From Variimorphobacter saccharofermentans (GTDB taxonomy: Bacteria > Bacillota > Clostridia > Lachnospirales > Lachnospiraceae), in assembly GCF_014174405.1 (NCBI RefSeq), contig NZ_JACEGA010000001.1:2261001-2325000 (forward strand): 64,000 bases of DNA, given 5' to 3'. Made by a program: the position numbers and the translations under genes. The stretch's first letter is position 1; each line of letters starts with the position of its first letter. The notes below the pieces were generated by a model. It worked only from the letters and a program-made list of their open reading frames with translations, was not told where the DNA came from and made no database searches. Below are positions 53,813-63,620 of the stretch, piece after piece.

Positions 53813-54682
53813 TTACTTGATTGGTAATAATTCAATATATCCTCTTTTACCGATTGGCTCCAGCTGTATTCTTGGATTTTTATTGTCCCACTGATAACCG
53901 ATTACAGAGGGATCATACTTCATTTCTGCTTCCCAGATATCACTAATGGCCTGTTCGTAATCCTCTTCCGCAAAAGGCTCACCCTGGAACATCAAATACT
54001 TGGCAGCAGGGAGTTCAATTACTTCAAAACCATCTGGAATCACACCAGTATAATTCAGATCAACCTCAACACCCTGAACATACTCACTGGTTCCTTCCTT
54101 GATGTACTCTTTCGGAAGCCACAAGCATACTGGTTCACCACTAAGAGATTTCATGCTTGTCAAGATCCCCCATACATCACAGCCAACTTCCTCACAATAT
54201 TTCCAGTATTCCGTCGCATTCACACCACGCTTAATAATGACCTTTCGTGCTGGTTTATCAATCACCTGCATAAATACACATTTTGCACCCATAGTCTTTT
54301 CTTTCCTTTCCTTATATCGAAATTTAACGCCATATGGTGTAAAAAGCTGTAAAGGAATGGGATTGTTAGCGTATTCCTTCGGATTACATCCAAACTCTCG
54401 TCTAAAAGCTCTTTGATAACCATCAACGCTTCCAAACCCCAAATCAAGAGCAATATCCAGGATTTTTACATTTTCATCCCGAAGCCGCAGTGCCGATTTT
54501 GTCAGTCTGAGTTTACGAATGTAATCAGCCGGCGTAATACCAGTATACTCTATAAATAATCGTCTTGCGTACCACGGTGAGAATAAGGATACCCTTGCGA
54601 TGTCTGCTAAGGATATTTCCTCGCTATAATGATCATTAATATAATCCTGCATCCTATTTACTGCTTCAATTTGTTCCTTCAT
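53813..54682 (-). CDS. AraC-family regulator with GyrI-like effector domain
   Basis: About 289 residues. Residues 1-105 are the AraC double helix-turn-helix (SLADIARVSLFSPWYARRLF; DIALDLGFGSVDGYQRAFRREFG), 130-289 a GyrI-like/SOUL-type small-molecule domain (PARKVIIKRGVNATEYWKY, YVQGVEVDLNY, FEVIELPAAKYLMFQG, IQLEPIGKRGYIELLPI). Such proteins resemble Rob/BmrR-type multidrug sensors. Start 54682 has AGGAGG 7 bases upstream; an ATG at 54700 does not. It is intact in a region of broken genes. Target unknown. Confidence 0.92.
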   Translation of the reverse strand: MKEQIEAVNRMQDYINDHYSEEISLADIARVSLFSPWYARRLFIEYTGITPADYIRKLRLTKSALRLRDENVKILDIALDLGFGSVDGYQRAFRREFGCNPKEYANNPIPLQLFTPYGVKFRYKERKEKTMGAKCVFMQVIDKPARKVIIKRGVNATEYWKYCEEVGCDVWGILTSMKSLSGEPVCLWLPKEYIKEGTSEYVQGVEVDLNYTGVIPDGFEVIELPAAKYLMFQGEPFAEEDYEQAISDIWEAEMKYDPSVIGYQWDNKNPRIQLEPIGKRGYIELLPIK

Positions 54683-54761
54683 TTTTTCACCTCCTGACAT
54701 TTACATTATATGATATTGAAAAGGTCCTTCTCTCGACTTTATTTGCTATAGTGAAAGAATA

Positions 54762-55022
54762 TCACTCATTCCAAAATTCTTCAATCATATTCAATATTTC
54801 TTTCGCTGGTCTTATGGTTGCCAAAGTTATATCTTCACACGTTTTTTCGAGGTAATACTTAACCATGGAATAACCACATGCATATCCTGCGCAAAATGGT
54901 AATCCTACAGGAAAATAACCTTGTTGTCTAGCTATTTCATCTCCGTACAAATATGCCGTTATTTGATCCATACCTTGTACTTCGAGCCCTTCTTTAATAA
55001 TCGGCTTTACATAATCGTTCAA
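54762..55022 (-). pseudogene. DUF2268-type protein, C-terminal stub
   Basis: 86 codons from a TTG, with no RBS, matching the C-terminal end of DUF2268 (putative Zn-dependent protease): YLYGDEIARQQGYFPVGLPFCAGYACGYSMVKYYLEKT is typical (key part GLPFCAGYACGY). The zinc-binding part is missing. The frame stays open upstream to about 55079 with natural-looking text (RNNHYKPLEIKELNDYVK), running into the family-A hairpin at 55051. The rest of the gene is not on the other side, so a deletion or rearrangement at the hairpin is likely. Confidence 0.72.
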
Positions 55023-55050
55023 TTCCTTTATCTCTAAAGGCTTGTAATGA

Positions 55051-55230
55051 TTGTTTCTTAATGTATCAGCAATGTCAATTACTTACCTCACACAAGACGG
55101 AAGAATATATTACGGATTATGAATGTCTCAGACGAATATAAATATTCACCTGAGACATTCATAATTCAGCATATATTTTTCGACAGTGCATTATTTAAGT
55201 AATTGTCCCTACTAATGAATTATGCAACAA
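55051..55230 (+). repeat. Long-hairpin family A, full copy
   Basis: Outer stem 55051-55066 with 55215-55230 (imperfect), second stem AATTACTTA with TAAGTAATT (55077-55085, 55196-55204), internal loop TCACACAAGA (55088-55097, one base shorter) opposite ACAGTGCATTAT (55183-55194, identical), distal arm closing TCTCAGACGAATAT / ATATTCACCTGAGA. It lies 28 bases past the SLH gene stop on the minus strand. Confidence 0.9.
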
Positions 55231-55258
55231 CCCCTGTAATATAAGATTTTACACTATA

Positions 55259-56643
55259 CTATTGTTTTCTCGCCCCATCCTCTCCGACTATATAGCCGTC
55301 GATAGTCGTATTAGTAGCAAGCTTGCCGTCTGGGTAAAAGTAATACCATTTTTCGTTGATTTGTACCCATCCCCTGGTTGTTCTCTCATTAATTACAAGC
55401 TCAATAAAGCGATGAAGGATGGCCGAAGCTTCAGCTCTTGTTATATTATCCTGTGGACCAAACAAGTTATTTGATTTACTACTGATAACGCCGGTCTGAT
55501 GAATAGCATATACCGCGTCCTTCGCCCCTCCGCTGATATTTGCATCATCGGTAAACGTAATGGCTTGCCGCGATACGGGCAATGTGTACTTGATAACCTT
55601 TGTATAATTCATCATTATCACGGCCATTTGTTCGCGGGTAATATTCCGATTGGGGCTGAACTGCTTGCTTCCTATGCCCTGCACGATTCCGCTTTTGACC
55701 GCCCATTCGATGTATGGCATGGCTGGGTCAGTATCCTTAATATCAGTAAAGCTACTCTTCTTATAGTCGCTCACCTTCACACCGTATAGTTTACCCAATG
55801 CCATGAGAAAGTCCGCATGGGTGATAGCATTGTTTGGAGAGAAGGTTGATTCAGAGGTGCCTATGATTAATCCACGGCTGGTAACATAATCAATATCATT
55901 CATTGCCCAATGGTTTGCTATGTCAGAAAAGTCAGAGTCTGGCAGCTTGTAACCTACTCCATAGACAGAATTGCTGTTACCGCTCCAGATTACCCAGCCA
56001 TTGTTATAGCTGGACTTATCAATCCACTGTACCTTGCCGTCAACAATCTTGACGATGAGCAAACTGCCTCTCTTTTCAGACTTGCTCGCAGTGTACTTGA
56101 TTCCTCGTTGGATTGTACCCTTGCCATAGTTGGTGATAACCTTACCCGAACCGTCTTTAACGACAAAGTCGAATACCGGACGTTTCCCAATCGTTGCCTT
56201 CGCTGATTTGGATAGTTTGGTTACGGGTGTTGCGGTAAATATTACTGTTCCTTTTGTATTTGATTCCAGTTCACTGATTGCCGTATCATTAAGGCTGAAA
56301 TAAAAAATGCCAGTTTTTACTTCACAAAATTTAATACCGGATGATTGTAACCATTTCAACGCTGCTTCATCAATTTTGACACGTAGGCTCTTAACTCCAG
56401 CTTTACTGTTGGTGAAGCTAATGGAGACACCATAATCTTGACGTCCTAACCCTTTCGCTTCGGTTTCGGCTCTGCTAAAGGCAATGGCGTGTCGTCACTA
56501 CTTGATATTTCCGATTGCGACTCGCTTAGTGTTTTATTTTTTTCTGTACTGTCTGATGTTTGAATGTCGCTGGCTCCACTACAGCCCACCAAAAATAAAC
56601 CAATAAGGATGGCGATAAGTGTGCCTAGTACTCGATGCTTCAT
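55259..56643 (-). pseudogene. SLH-domain surface lipoprotein split by a frameshift
   Basis: Two frames make one protein of about 460 residues. The first (56446-56643) has a lipoprotein signal with lipobox LVGC and a Ser/Glu-rich linker; it then reads out of frame to a stop. The second is open from about 56500, with natural text AIAFSRAETEAKGLGRQDYG, a middle beta region, and three S-layer homology modules (FSDIANHWAMNDIDYVTSRG; FTDIKDTDPAMPYIEWAVKSG; a third with QTGVISSK) and a C-terminal WVQINEKWYYFYPDG repeat like choline-binding modules. The shift lies near 56485-56500. It may be a real mutation or a sequencing error. Would be anchored on the outer face of the membrane and wall. Confidence 0.85.
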
Positions 56644-56713
56644 AAACTATTCCCTCCAATTTTAAAGTAGTGAATAACTTTGCTTTCTTACATACTTTTA
56701 TTTATGTGGTAGG

Positions 56714-57037
56714 TCATTTTTCTTTCTGAACAAGCTCCGAAATCGCGTACTTCAGTGCACGGCAGTCGTCCACTATGGGCTGGCTTTGCTTTTTTTCCAA
56801 GCATCCTATTTTCACCATGATCTCCAGCAGGTATTCTGTCTCTACTGCATAAGCTAAGGCTTCTTCAAAGGATTTATCGTTTTTCACTTTCGTAAGTCTC
56901 AGAGAAATCCCGATACCCGTTGCACATACTAGAAATCGTTCCCTCAGCAGAAATGTCTTCTTCTCCTCATTCAGATACCTTATAAGTTCCATAGCACGGA
57001 TGGAAAAATCAAAGCTGTTTTCCAGAAGCTGATTCAT
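56714..57037 (-). CDS. Four-helix-bundle protein (S23-like)
   Basis: 107 residues, all helical: LENSFDFSIRAMELIRYLNEEKKTFLLRERFL, then a C-terminal long helix. The opening pattern and length match the four-helix-bundle family related to 23S rRNA intervening-sequence proteins (TIGR02436). GGAGG is 7 bases before the ATG. Function unknown. It is divergent from the LuxR-type regulator. Confidence 0.78.
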   Translation of the reverse strand: MNQLLENSFDFSIRAMELIRYLNEEKKTFLLRERFLVCATGIGISLRLTKVKNDKSFEEALAYAVETEYLLEIMVKIGCLEKKQSQPIVDDCRALKYAISELVQKEK

Positions 57038-57282
57038 ATTTCTTCCTCCACAAATAGCATATTTTTACAATCTAATTATATAAATGTTTATACAATCAAA
57101 AAATTACATCGATGTGAGGTTTCATAAAAATATTATTTTATTTTTTTGCTATAATGTGAGATTTTTTGCTATTTTCCCATTTATATAGCATTTCTCAAGA
57201 TAGAATCACATCGGACCTATTAATTACTTGATGATAAATATGTATTATGCTATCATGAAATCACTTATAAGGAGGTGTGCGA

Positions 57283-59792
57283 ATGAACGTGAACGCTTTA
57301 CAAACCGATAAACAGATTCCAATAAAACTACCGGAGATCTGCGCTCCGCGACAGGAACTGCTTAGGTGTTTTGACAAAGCCTCAGAGAAACGATTTATAT
57401 ACATACACGCCCCGGGTGGCTGTGGTAAAACTGTGTCCACGCTTTTATGGCTTCAAAAATCCGGTTATCATCCCATTTGGCTCGGCCTCGACATATATGA
57501 CAATACTCCAGCAGCCTTCTACCGTTTTTTCTGCTCCTCGCTCTTTTCCGTCATGCCTCAAAACGAAAGTCTAGCCAGGATTATTATGGAATCCTCCTTT
57601 AACGATTCACCAATTGAATACACAATCGAAATCATATCCCGGTTCGCTTTCGACGATAGGAAATATGCACTTGTATTGGACGACTTCTATTTCATTACAA
57701 ATGAGGAAATACTGAAATCTCTCATATATATCGTGAAACGGCTGCCCTTATCCATTACTGTGGTTATTTTAAGCCGTAACGAATTACCTGTTTATTTCTT
57801 GCCTTTAAGTGATAGTGGCAAGATAGCTTTCATTAACGCTTCTGAGCTTTCATTTAAAAGCGAAGAAATACGTCGTTTCTTTTCAAGTTATGGCAGGTTT
57901 ATAACTAGAGAGGAAGCAGAACGGGCCTTTTCACTCACAGAAGGCTGGGCCATTGCGGTAAGTGCCTTGGCATTAAGCGGTAAAATAACCGCCGATCACA
58001 AGCTTGACGGCGGCCTTTTGGACGAATATATAAAAACACAGATTTGGGATAAATTAGATAAAAATTTGCGTCTCTTTTTATTTAAAACCTCTATTGTGGA
58101 TGAATTTACCGTTAAACTTTGTGAACGTCTAACACAAAATCCTGACACAGAGCAGATTCTTAACATGCTGTGTGATGGGAATATGTTTATCAGTAAGCAA
58201 AATGATACCTTTCGATATCACCATTTGTTCTTGGATTTTCTTCGGAGAGAGGCTGATACAAATATTGATGTCCGATATGATGCTCAATATCGGATTGCAG
58301 CAGAGTATTATCTTGATGAAGGAAAATATTTTGATGCACTGCGCTATTTCGTGAAAACCGACAACAGTAAAGGAACAGCTACTGCTCTATATCATTTTTG
58401 GAATAGTACAGGAAAGTCAAGCTCCGAACTCTCAAGAATTTCCTTTATCAACGAGCTTCCTGCTATCTTTCTGGAACAAAATCCGTATTTATATATTAGC
58501 TGCGCCTGGTACGCTCTCTTTTTCAGCAATGTAAGTGATTTCTTTTTTCACTTGGATAAGCTTTATGAGCGTATTCAGGACATTATCAGCGAATATGGAA
58601 TGTTTGTTGAAAGTATGCTCTTTCTCTTTACTATTGATCATCGATATACCTTTACGCAGCAATTGGCAAAACTACCAAAGGATAAGGAAATAACGGTAAA
58701 TGAGCAAAGTGTGCCGAAATCCCAATGTCAGTATTTCCCGTTCTACCATAGAACACATCGGGATTATTCATATTACGCATTGAATACCGAAGAACACTTC
58801 ACAGAATTTCGCCATGTATTTTTTATGATGCTCGGAAGCTATTATCAGATTATCGAATCAGGTGTGAGAGCAGGACTTCTATATGAAAAGAATCAGTTAA
58901 AGCTTCATTTTCCCTAGTATCACAAAACCCGGATACTGACTCTGACGAACTTATATTTTTATCAAAGCTGCATGTGGCGTCTTGCCTTTTTGCAATGGGA
59001 AATGAAGAAGATTCCGCACGATGCAGAGAAGAAATCAAAGAATTTTTGGAAACGAAAAATCTGTTATACCTTCATCCTGTTTTTTCATCGTATGAAACGA
59101 AGATAAGACTACTGGATGGCGATAAAACAGCGGCAACTGCATGGCTAGACAACTACTTTATAACGGATAACCAGAATATAGAATTACATAGGATATTTCT
59201 TCATTTCACAACAATTAGGGCCTATATCGTTTTAGGAGAGTATAAAAAAGCAGAGCTCTTGTGTGAACGGATCAAAGCATTATCCAAAGATTTTGGCAGA
59301 CTTCTTGATGGGATTGAGGCCACCGTGCTTTTGATCATCATTAAATGGATAACTGGTAAAAAGCAGGATGCCATCAATCTGCTTCAGGACACGTTATCCG
59401 ATGCCGAGCCTTATTATTTTGTCAGAGTATTTGCCGATGAGGGAAAAGCACTCCTTCCTATCTTGAACAAGCTCAGGAAAAAGATAAGCCTCGAAGATAA
59501 TCCATCACTCGATTATAAATATTTACATGAAATCTATCAGGCGACATATGAACGATCCAAGAGGCATAAGGGGATTACGTGTACTCCAAGTAAGTCGATA
59601 AAGCTATCCAAGCAGCAAAAATACATATTGGAACTATTAGCAAATGGTTATAAAAATGCTGAAATTGTGGAAATCACCGGCTTATCCCTTAACACTATCC
59701 GCTCACATACTAAAGTTGTATATCAAAAGCTAGAAGTTAACTCTGCGATGGACGCGATACTTCGCGCCAGAGAATTGGAACTAATAAAATAG
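57283..59792 (+). pseudogene. LuxR-family LAL (MalT-type) regulator split by a frameshift
   Basis: Two frames, 57283-58917 and about 58880-59792, give one protein of about 835 residues. N-terminal ATPase with P-loop HAPGGCGKT and Walker B YALVLDDFYF, winged-helix region (FRYHHLFLDFLRREAD), helical repeats, and C-terminal LuxR HTH (KLSKQQKYILELLANGYKNAEIVEITG; core LANGYKNAEIVEI). The frames join at GAAAAG (A-run 58886-58889): one extra A would give YEKESVKASFSLVSQ in the correct frame. ATG 57283 follows AAGGAGG. Either a loss-of-function mutation, a phase-variable A-run, or a sequencing error. Confidence 0.88.
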
Positions 59793-59817
59793 ATTAAGAA
59801 GAATTTAAATATTCAAA

Positions 59818-59856
59818 AATGAGGCTACTGCATATCATTTTGCATCAGCCTCATTG
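59818..59856. terminator. Convergent terminator
   Basis: AATGAGGCT (59818-59826) pairs with AGCCTCATT (about 59847-59855) and inner TGCA pairs extend the stem. It separates the LuxR-type gene from the convergent EAL gene. Confidence 0.7.
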
Positions 59857-59894
59857 TATCTTTGTCATTTATGTAGTTAGCATAAACCCAAATC

Positions 59895-61526
59895 CTATTT
59901 AAATTTTTTATAAAATTCTTCTAATTCTTCCGGCAACAGGGGTTTGCTAAAGTAATATCCTTGAACTTCGTCGCAGTTCAATCGTTTCAGTATATTTAAT
60001 TGATCCTCGGTCTCAACACCTTCTGCTATCACTATCTTACCAAATGTATGGGCGTATTCTATAAAGTGCTTTACAAGTTCCTCAATTACAGTTTGATTAA
60101 TCCTGTCAATAAAGTATTTATCGATTTTCAACTTATCAAACGGTATTTGACTTATACTCTTAAGTGAGTTGTAACCAGTTCCAAAATCATCAACCGAAAT
60201 CTGATATCCATATTCCTTCAATAAGTTCATCTTTTCAAATAATCTTTTATCATTACTGGCTATGGCTCGCTCGGTAATCTCTATTTCAAAATCTGATTGC
60301 TTAAGACTTTTATTCGCAATGATATCCTTAGCCCATGAAGTGTAATTATCATCGAGTAACTCATTCACAGAAGCGTTAATCGAGCATTTTACATTCATTC
60401 CTTTACTATTCCACATCTTCATATGTGATGTTGCATTATCAATGACAAACTTGGAAATCTTATTAAGAAAGCCTATCTCCTCTGCTATAGGAATAAAGGT
60501 ATTGGGTCCAATCGGTTCATTACCGTTTCGATTCCATCGTACTAAGGCTTCTACACCCGATATCTTATTATTTACAATATCAATCTTCGGCTGATACACT
60601 ACAAACAATTCATTATTTTCGATTGATTCCAACAATGCTCCAGTGATATTATGTATCTCTCTTCTTTTACTCTCCAAATTGAAATCATAATAATAAACGC
60701 CTGATTCCTTTGCTTCTCCTTGTTCATAAGCAATCCGGGCTTTATTATATATTTCAATAGGAGAACTTTCCTGACCCTGATATACATATACTCCTACTTT
60801 TAACGATACTCTGATTTTATATCCATTCATTGAAATAGGAAAGGCAAAGTAATAGTCTAAAACCTTCTTAATCTTGTATTCATAATCTTCCATGCAATTT
60901 TCACATGCAAGTACAATCAATTCATCCTTCTCATAGGAGTAAATGGCTTTTCGTCCACAACAATGCATTAACCTCTTAGCCAAATTATTCACGATATCAA
61001 ATACCAACTTATTATCAACATACTTTTCAATTTCACTCAGATTGGTTAGTTTAATTGAAAAAAGCTTAAAGTTCTCTCTGGAATTGATTCTGTCTTCAAT
61101 ATCATGTAAAAGCTGCTGTGCATTGGGAAGATTATAAAAAGGACTTTTTAGATCTCTTTCCTGTCTTTCCATATTTAACTTATTTATTCTGTCAATCATA
61201 TATCCTGTAATAAAGCCTATTAATGAAAATATCAGTAGACGGGAAATCCAGTTTATTGAATCCTGCATCGTACCATTAGAAACATCTAAGGGCATAAAAG
61301 GACCAATTAATATACCGCAAATCACACCTGATAATAAACCAACATAAGCTCCCCAGAATAACGAAGTTAAAATGATTGGAATATATAATAAATGTACATA
61401 TACCTTTTTCGTTCCACCTGTCATATAAACAAGATATACAATACTAACCACCAGAATACATATCAGTAGGATTTTAACTAAGCTTACCCGTCCATTTTTA
61501 TAAGCCCGTCCGATTATTGAGTTCAT
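59895..61526 (-). CDS. Membrane EAL-domain c-di-GMP phosphodiesterase
   Basis: About 543 residues. Residues 15-110 hold four membrane helices with a short sensor-like membrane domain; 125-280 a degenerate GGDEF domain (YSYEKDELIVLA where the GGDEF loop should be); and 295-540 an EAL domain with Glu326-Ala-Leu, the metal and base residues in DDFGTGYNSL and LKIDKYF, and EGVET and QGYYFSKPL. The EAL motifs look active, so it likely breaks down c-di-GMP. Start 61526 follows GAGGAGGG by 7 bases. Stands alone. Confidence 0.92.
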   Translation of the reverse strand: MNSIIGRAYKNGRVSLVKILLICILVVSIVYLVYMTGGTKKVYVHLLYIPIILTSLFWGAYVGLLSGVICGILIGPFMPLDVSNGTMQDSINWISRLLIFSLIGFITGYMIDRINKLNMERQERDLKSPFYNLPNAQQLLHDIEDRINSRENFKLFSIKLTNLSEIEKYVDNKLVFDIVNNLAKRLMHCCGRKAIYSYEKDELIVLACENCMEDYEYKIKKVLDYYFAFPISMNGYKIRVSLKVGVYVYQGQESSPIEIYNKARIAYEQGEAKESGVYYYDFNLESKRREIHNITGALLESIENNELFVVYQPKIDIVNNKISGVEALVRWNRNGNEPIGPNTFIPIAEEIGFLNKISKFVIDNATSHMKMWNSKGMNVKCSINASVNELLDDNYTSWAKDIIANKSLKQSDFEIEITERAIASNDKRLFEKMNLLKEYGYQISVDDFGTGYNSLKSISQIPFDKLKIDKYFIDRINQTVIEELVKHFIEYAHTFGKIVIAEGVETEDQLNILKRLNCDEVQGYYFSKPLLPEELEEFYKKFK

Positions 61527-61661
61527 GAAGAACCCTCCTCTCATCGGTAGAATTATTGTATTATCATAATTACTAAAATCGCTAAATATCCTTTATTATC
61601 ATAAATATCTGGCAAACTTCAACCAATTTCTACCATGAAATTCTAGTTTTTATTATATATT

Positions 61662-61931
61662 TTATTGTATCATATGTACAATTCTACTACAATACGTAAT
61701 CAATCGATACTTTTTTAACAATCTGAACGTATTTGCTACACCAAGTATACCTATGCTCCAGTTCCATGAGACAAAACACAATGCAGAAGCTCCAAGTCCA
61801 AGAAAGAGTATATTCAGAATATTAGAAGGTTGAGTAAAACGTGCAACTCCCAATTGAAAATCAGACATTATCAGAGCCGGGATTAAGAACAGAATTCCAT
61901 AAATAAACACCCATCTTTTTCGACATAACAT
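61662..61931 (-). pseudogene. EamA-type (drug/metabolite) permease fragment
   Basis: 89 codons with two or three membrane helices. NILNILFLGLGASALCFVSWNWSIGILGV matches the last repeat of EamA permeases up to the point where the usual K-T-N-x-Y-x-Y-L-x-P would follow; here the frame runs into unrelated text (ANTFRLLKKYRLITYC) and stops. The first two thirds of a 290-residue permease are also missing. I treat it as a remnant. Confidence 0.65.
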
Positions 61932-61952
61932 GCCATTTTTTTCTGAAAACTA

Positions 61953-61981
61953 TTGAATTATTCGTAAAATACCTGTAAAAT
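61953..61981 (+). promoter_or_regulatory. Promoter of the hemerythrin gene
   Basis: TTGAAT (61953-61958), 17-base spacer, TAAAAT (61976-61981), 34 bases before the ATG. Confidence 0.6.
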
Positions 61982-62015
61982 CTATATATAAACTTAAATT
62001 TAAAGGAGGATTTAT

Positions 62016-62417
62016 ATGGCAGTAGAATGGACTCCTAACTTATCAGTTGGTGTCAAACATATTGATGATCAACACATTATATGGTTTAAGAAAGCGAATG
62101 AACTCTTTGAAGCCGGAAGGGAACGGCGAGCAAAAGAATATATTAATACCATGCTCGATTTCTTAGATGACTATACGAAACAGCACTTTAAAGATGAAGA
62201 AGCCTATATGGAAGAAATCCACTACCCTGAGCTTGATGCTCAAAAGAAAGCACATGCAATCTTTATCGATAACCTTGCTAAATTAAAGAAGGAATATAAC
62301 GAGACCGATGGTAATATTCTGGTTATACTGAATGCCAATAAAATGGTCTTGGACTGGTTAACAAATCACATACGTTCCATGGATAAGAAAATAGGTGAAT
62401 ATGTTAAAACTCTCTAG
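62016..62417 (+). CDS. Bacteriohemerythrin
   Basis: 133 residues, a four-helix bundle with a diiron site. Likely ligands: His20 (VKHIDDQH), His57 and Glu61 (KQHFKDEE), His80 (KAHAIF), His118 and Asp123 (NHIRSMD). In anaerobes such proteins bind or scavenge oxygen. AGGAGG is 6 bases before the ATG. A single-gene unit with promoter and terminator. Confidence 0.95.
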   Translation: MAVEWTPNLSVGVKHIDDQHIIWFKKANELFEAGRERRAKEYINTMLDFLDDYTKQHFKDEEAYMEEIHYPELDAQKKAHAIFIDNLAKLKKEYNETDGNILVILNANKMVLDWLTNHIRSMDKKIGEYVKTL

Positions 62418-62433
62418 TTAAACCTTATGAAAT

Positions 62434-62455
62434 TGGCCACCCTGTTGGGTGGCCA
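62434..62455 (+). terminator. Terminator of the hemerythrin gene
   Basis: TGGCCACCC (62434-62442) pairs perfectly with GGGTGGCCA (62447-62455), loop TGTT, then TTTATT. Confidence 0.9.
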
Positions 62456-62501
62456 TTTATTAATCTTATGGGTAATTTTACGAAATTCCTATATGATAGA
62501 G

Positions 62502-63449
62502 TTATTTCTTGTTGGCAAGTGTATTAGTACATAATAATATATTCTTTGCAACAATTTGCAGTACTTTACTTGGTTCTTCAAATATGGGACTATGAGCTGA
62601 GTATTCGAAAAGATAATATCCTTTAACAGGTGCAGTAAGTCGGGCCAGATATTCCTCAGACATTTTATAATTTACTGTGTAATCATATACACCAGAGAAA
62701 AAGTATGTAGGAATCTCCAGGACGTTTACCTTTTTCCGCAAATCATCCTTCATGCAAAGCTGTACATTTTTATTAAGTAATCGTTTCCCACGCCATAGGT
62801 TTATTTTATCTGTAAGGTTATATTCTCTACTTTTCAATGACGTTAAAAATATCCCTGTTACAACCGACTTCATGTCATGAGTAGTACCTATTCCACAGCG
62901 ATGCATAACATCATCTCTTATTTTATTGTATCCAAGAGACGGATATGGGTTTTCTTTTAATCTTCTCAAGGTTTTTTCATTTTTTACTTTTTCATAATAA
63001 TCCAGCATATATTGATATGCCAGCTTCTCCGATTCATCCTGATGGGTTACCTGCGCAATAGCTATGTAAGCATTGTATAAATGCGGGGCTTTTTGCACAG
63101 CCTGAATGCTGAAATACGTTCCCCAGGAATGCGCCATAAGATAAATCTTTTTCTTACTAAAGCATACTCGTAAATAGTTGGTTACCGCAATGGTATCTTC
63201 AATGTATTGATCAACGGAGATCGTACTCATATCAATATTCTTACTATAGGATAATCCAGCACCTCTCTGATCCCAAAAGACCATTGTAAAATAATCCTCC
63301 AAGCCTGTGGGATATTTTTCAAAAAGGAAATATTCCGGCATACCAGGACCACCATGTACAAATAACAGCACCGGATTAGAAATATCCTGACTCTTAATTA
63401 TCATCCCCATTTTTACGCCATTGATTTCAACAAAGCATTTTTCTATCAT
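62502..63449 (-). CDS. Alpha/beta hydrolase (proline-iminopeptidase-like)
   Basis: 315 residues. Oxyanion motif HGGPGMPEYF and WDQRGAGLSYS are typical of the prolyl-aminopeptidase branch; nucleophile Ser in MAHSWGTYFS; acid Asp in FSGVYDYTVNY; catalytic His in YSAHSPIFEEP. A helical cap of about 90 residues lies between. No signal peptide. The RBS (AAAGGAAA) is rather distant. Substrate unknown. Confidence 0.9.
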   Translation of the reverse strand: MIEKCFVEINGVKMGMIIKSQDISNPVLLFVHGGPGMPEYFLFEKYPTGLEDYFTMVFWDQRGAGLSYSKNIDMSTISVDQYIEDTIAVTNYLRVCFSKKKIYLMAHSWGTYFSIQAVQKAPHLYNAYIAIAQVTHQDESEKLAYQYMLDYYEKVKNEKTLRRLKENPYPSLGYNKIRDDVMHRCGIGTTHDMKSVVTGIFLTSLKSREYNLTDKINLWRGKRLLNKNVQLCMKDDLRKKVNVLEIPTYFFSGVYDYTVNYKMSEEYLARLTAPVKGYYLFEYSAHSPIFEEPSKVLQIVAKNILLCTNTLANKK

Positions 63450-63620
63450 ACGATATTTTTGATTTCCTTTCTGTTACCATTATATTGCTTATCTTAGGAT
63501 ACTCATTGTAGATTATCCCAAGCAATGTATAAAGATTAGATAAACCGAAGTATTGTATCCATTAAATATTACCATGTCTGGAGATTTTTGCAAGAATACT
63601 TATTTTTTTATTTTAAAGTC

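Noticed and set aside
54262..54453. Short minus-strand frame inside the AraC-type gene
   Set aside because: Overlaps an intact regulator in another frame and has no family match or RBS.
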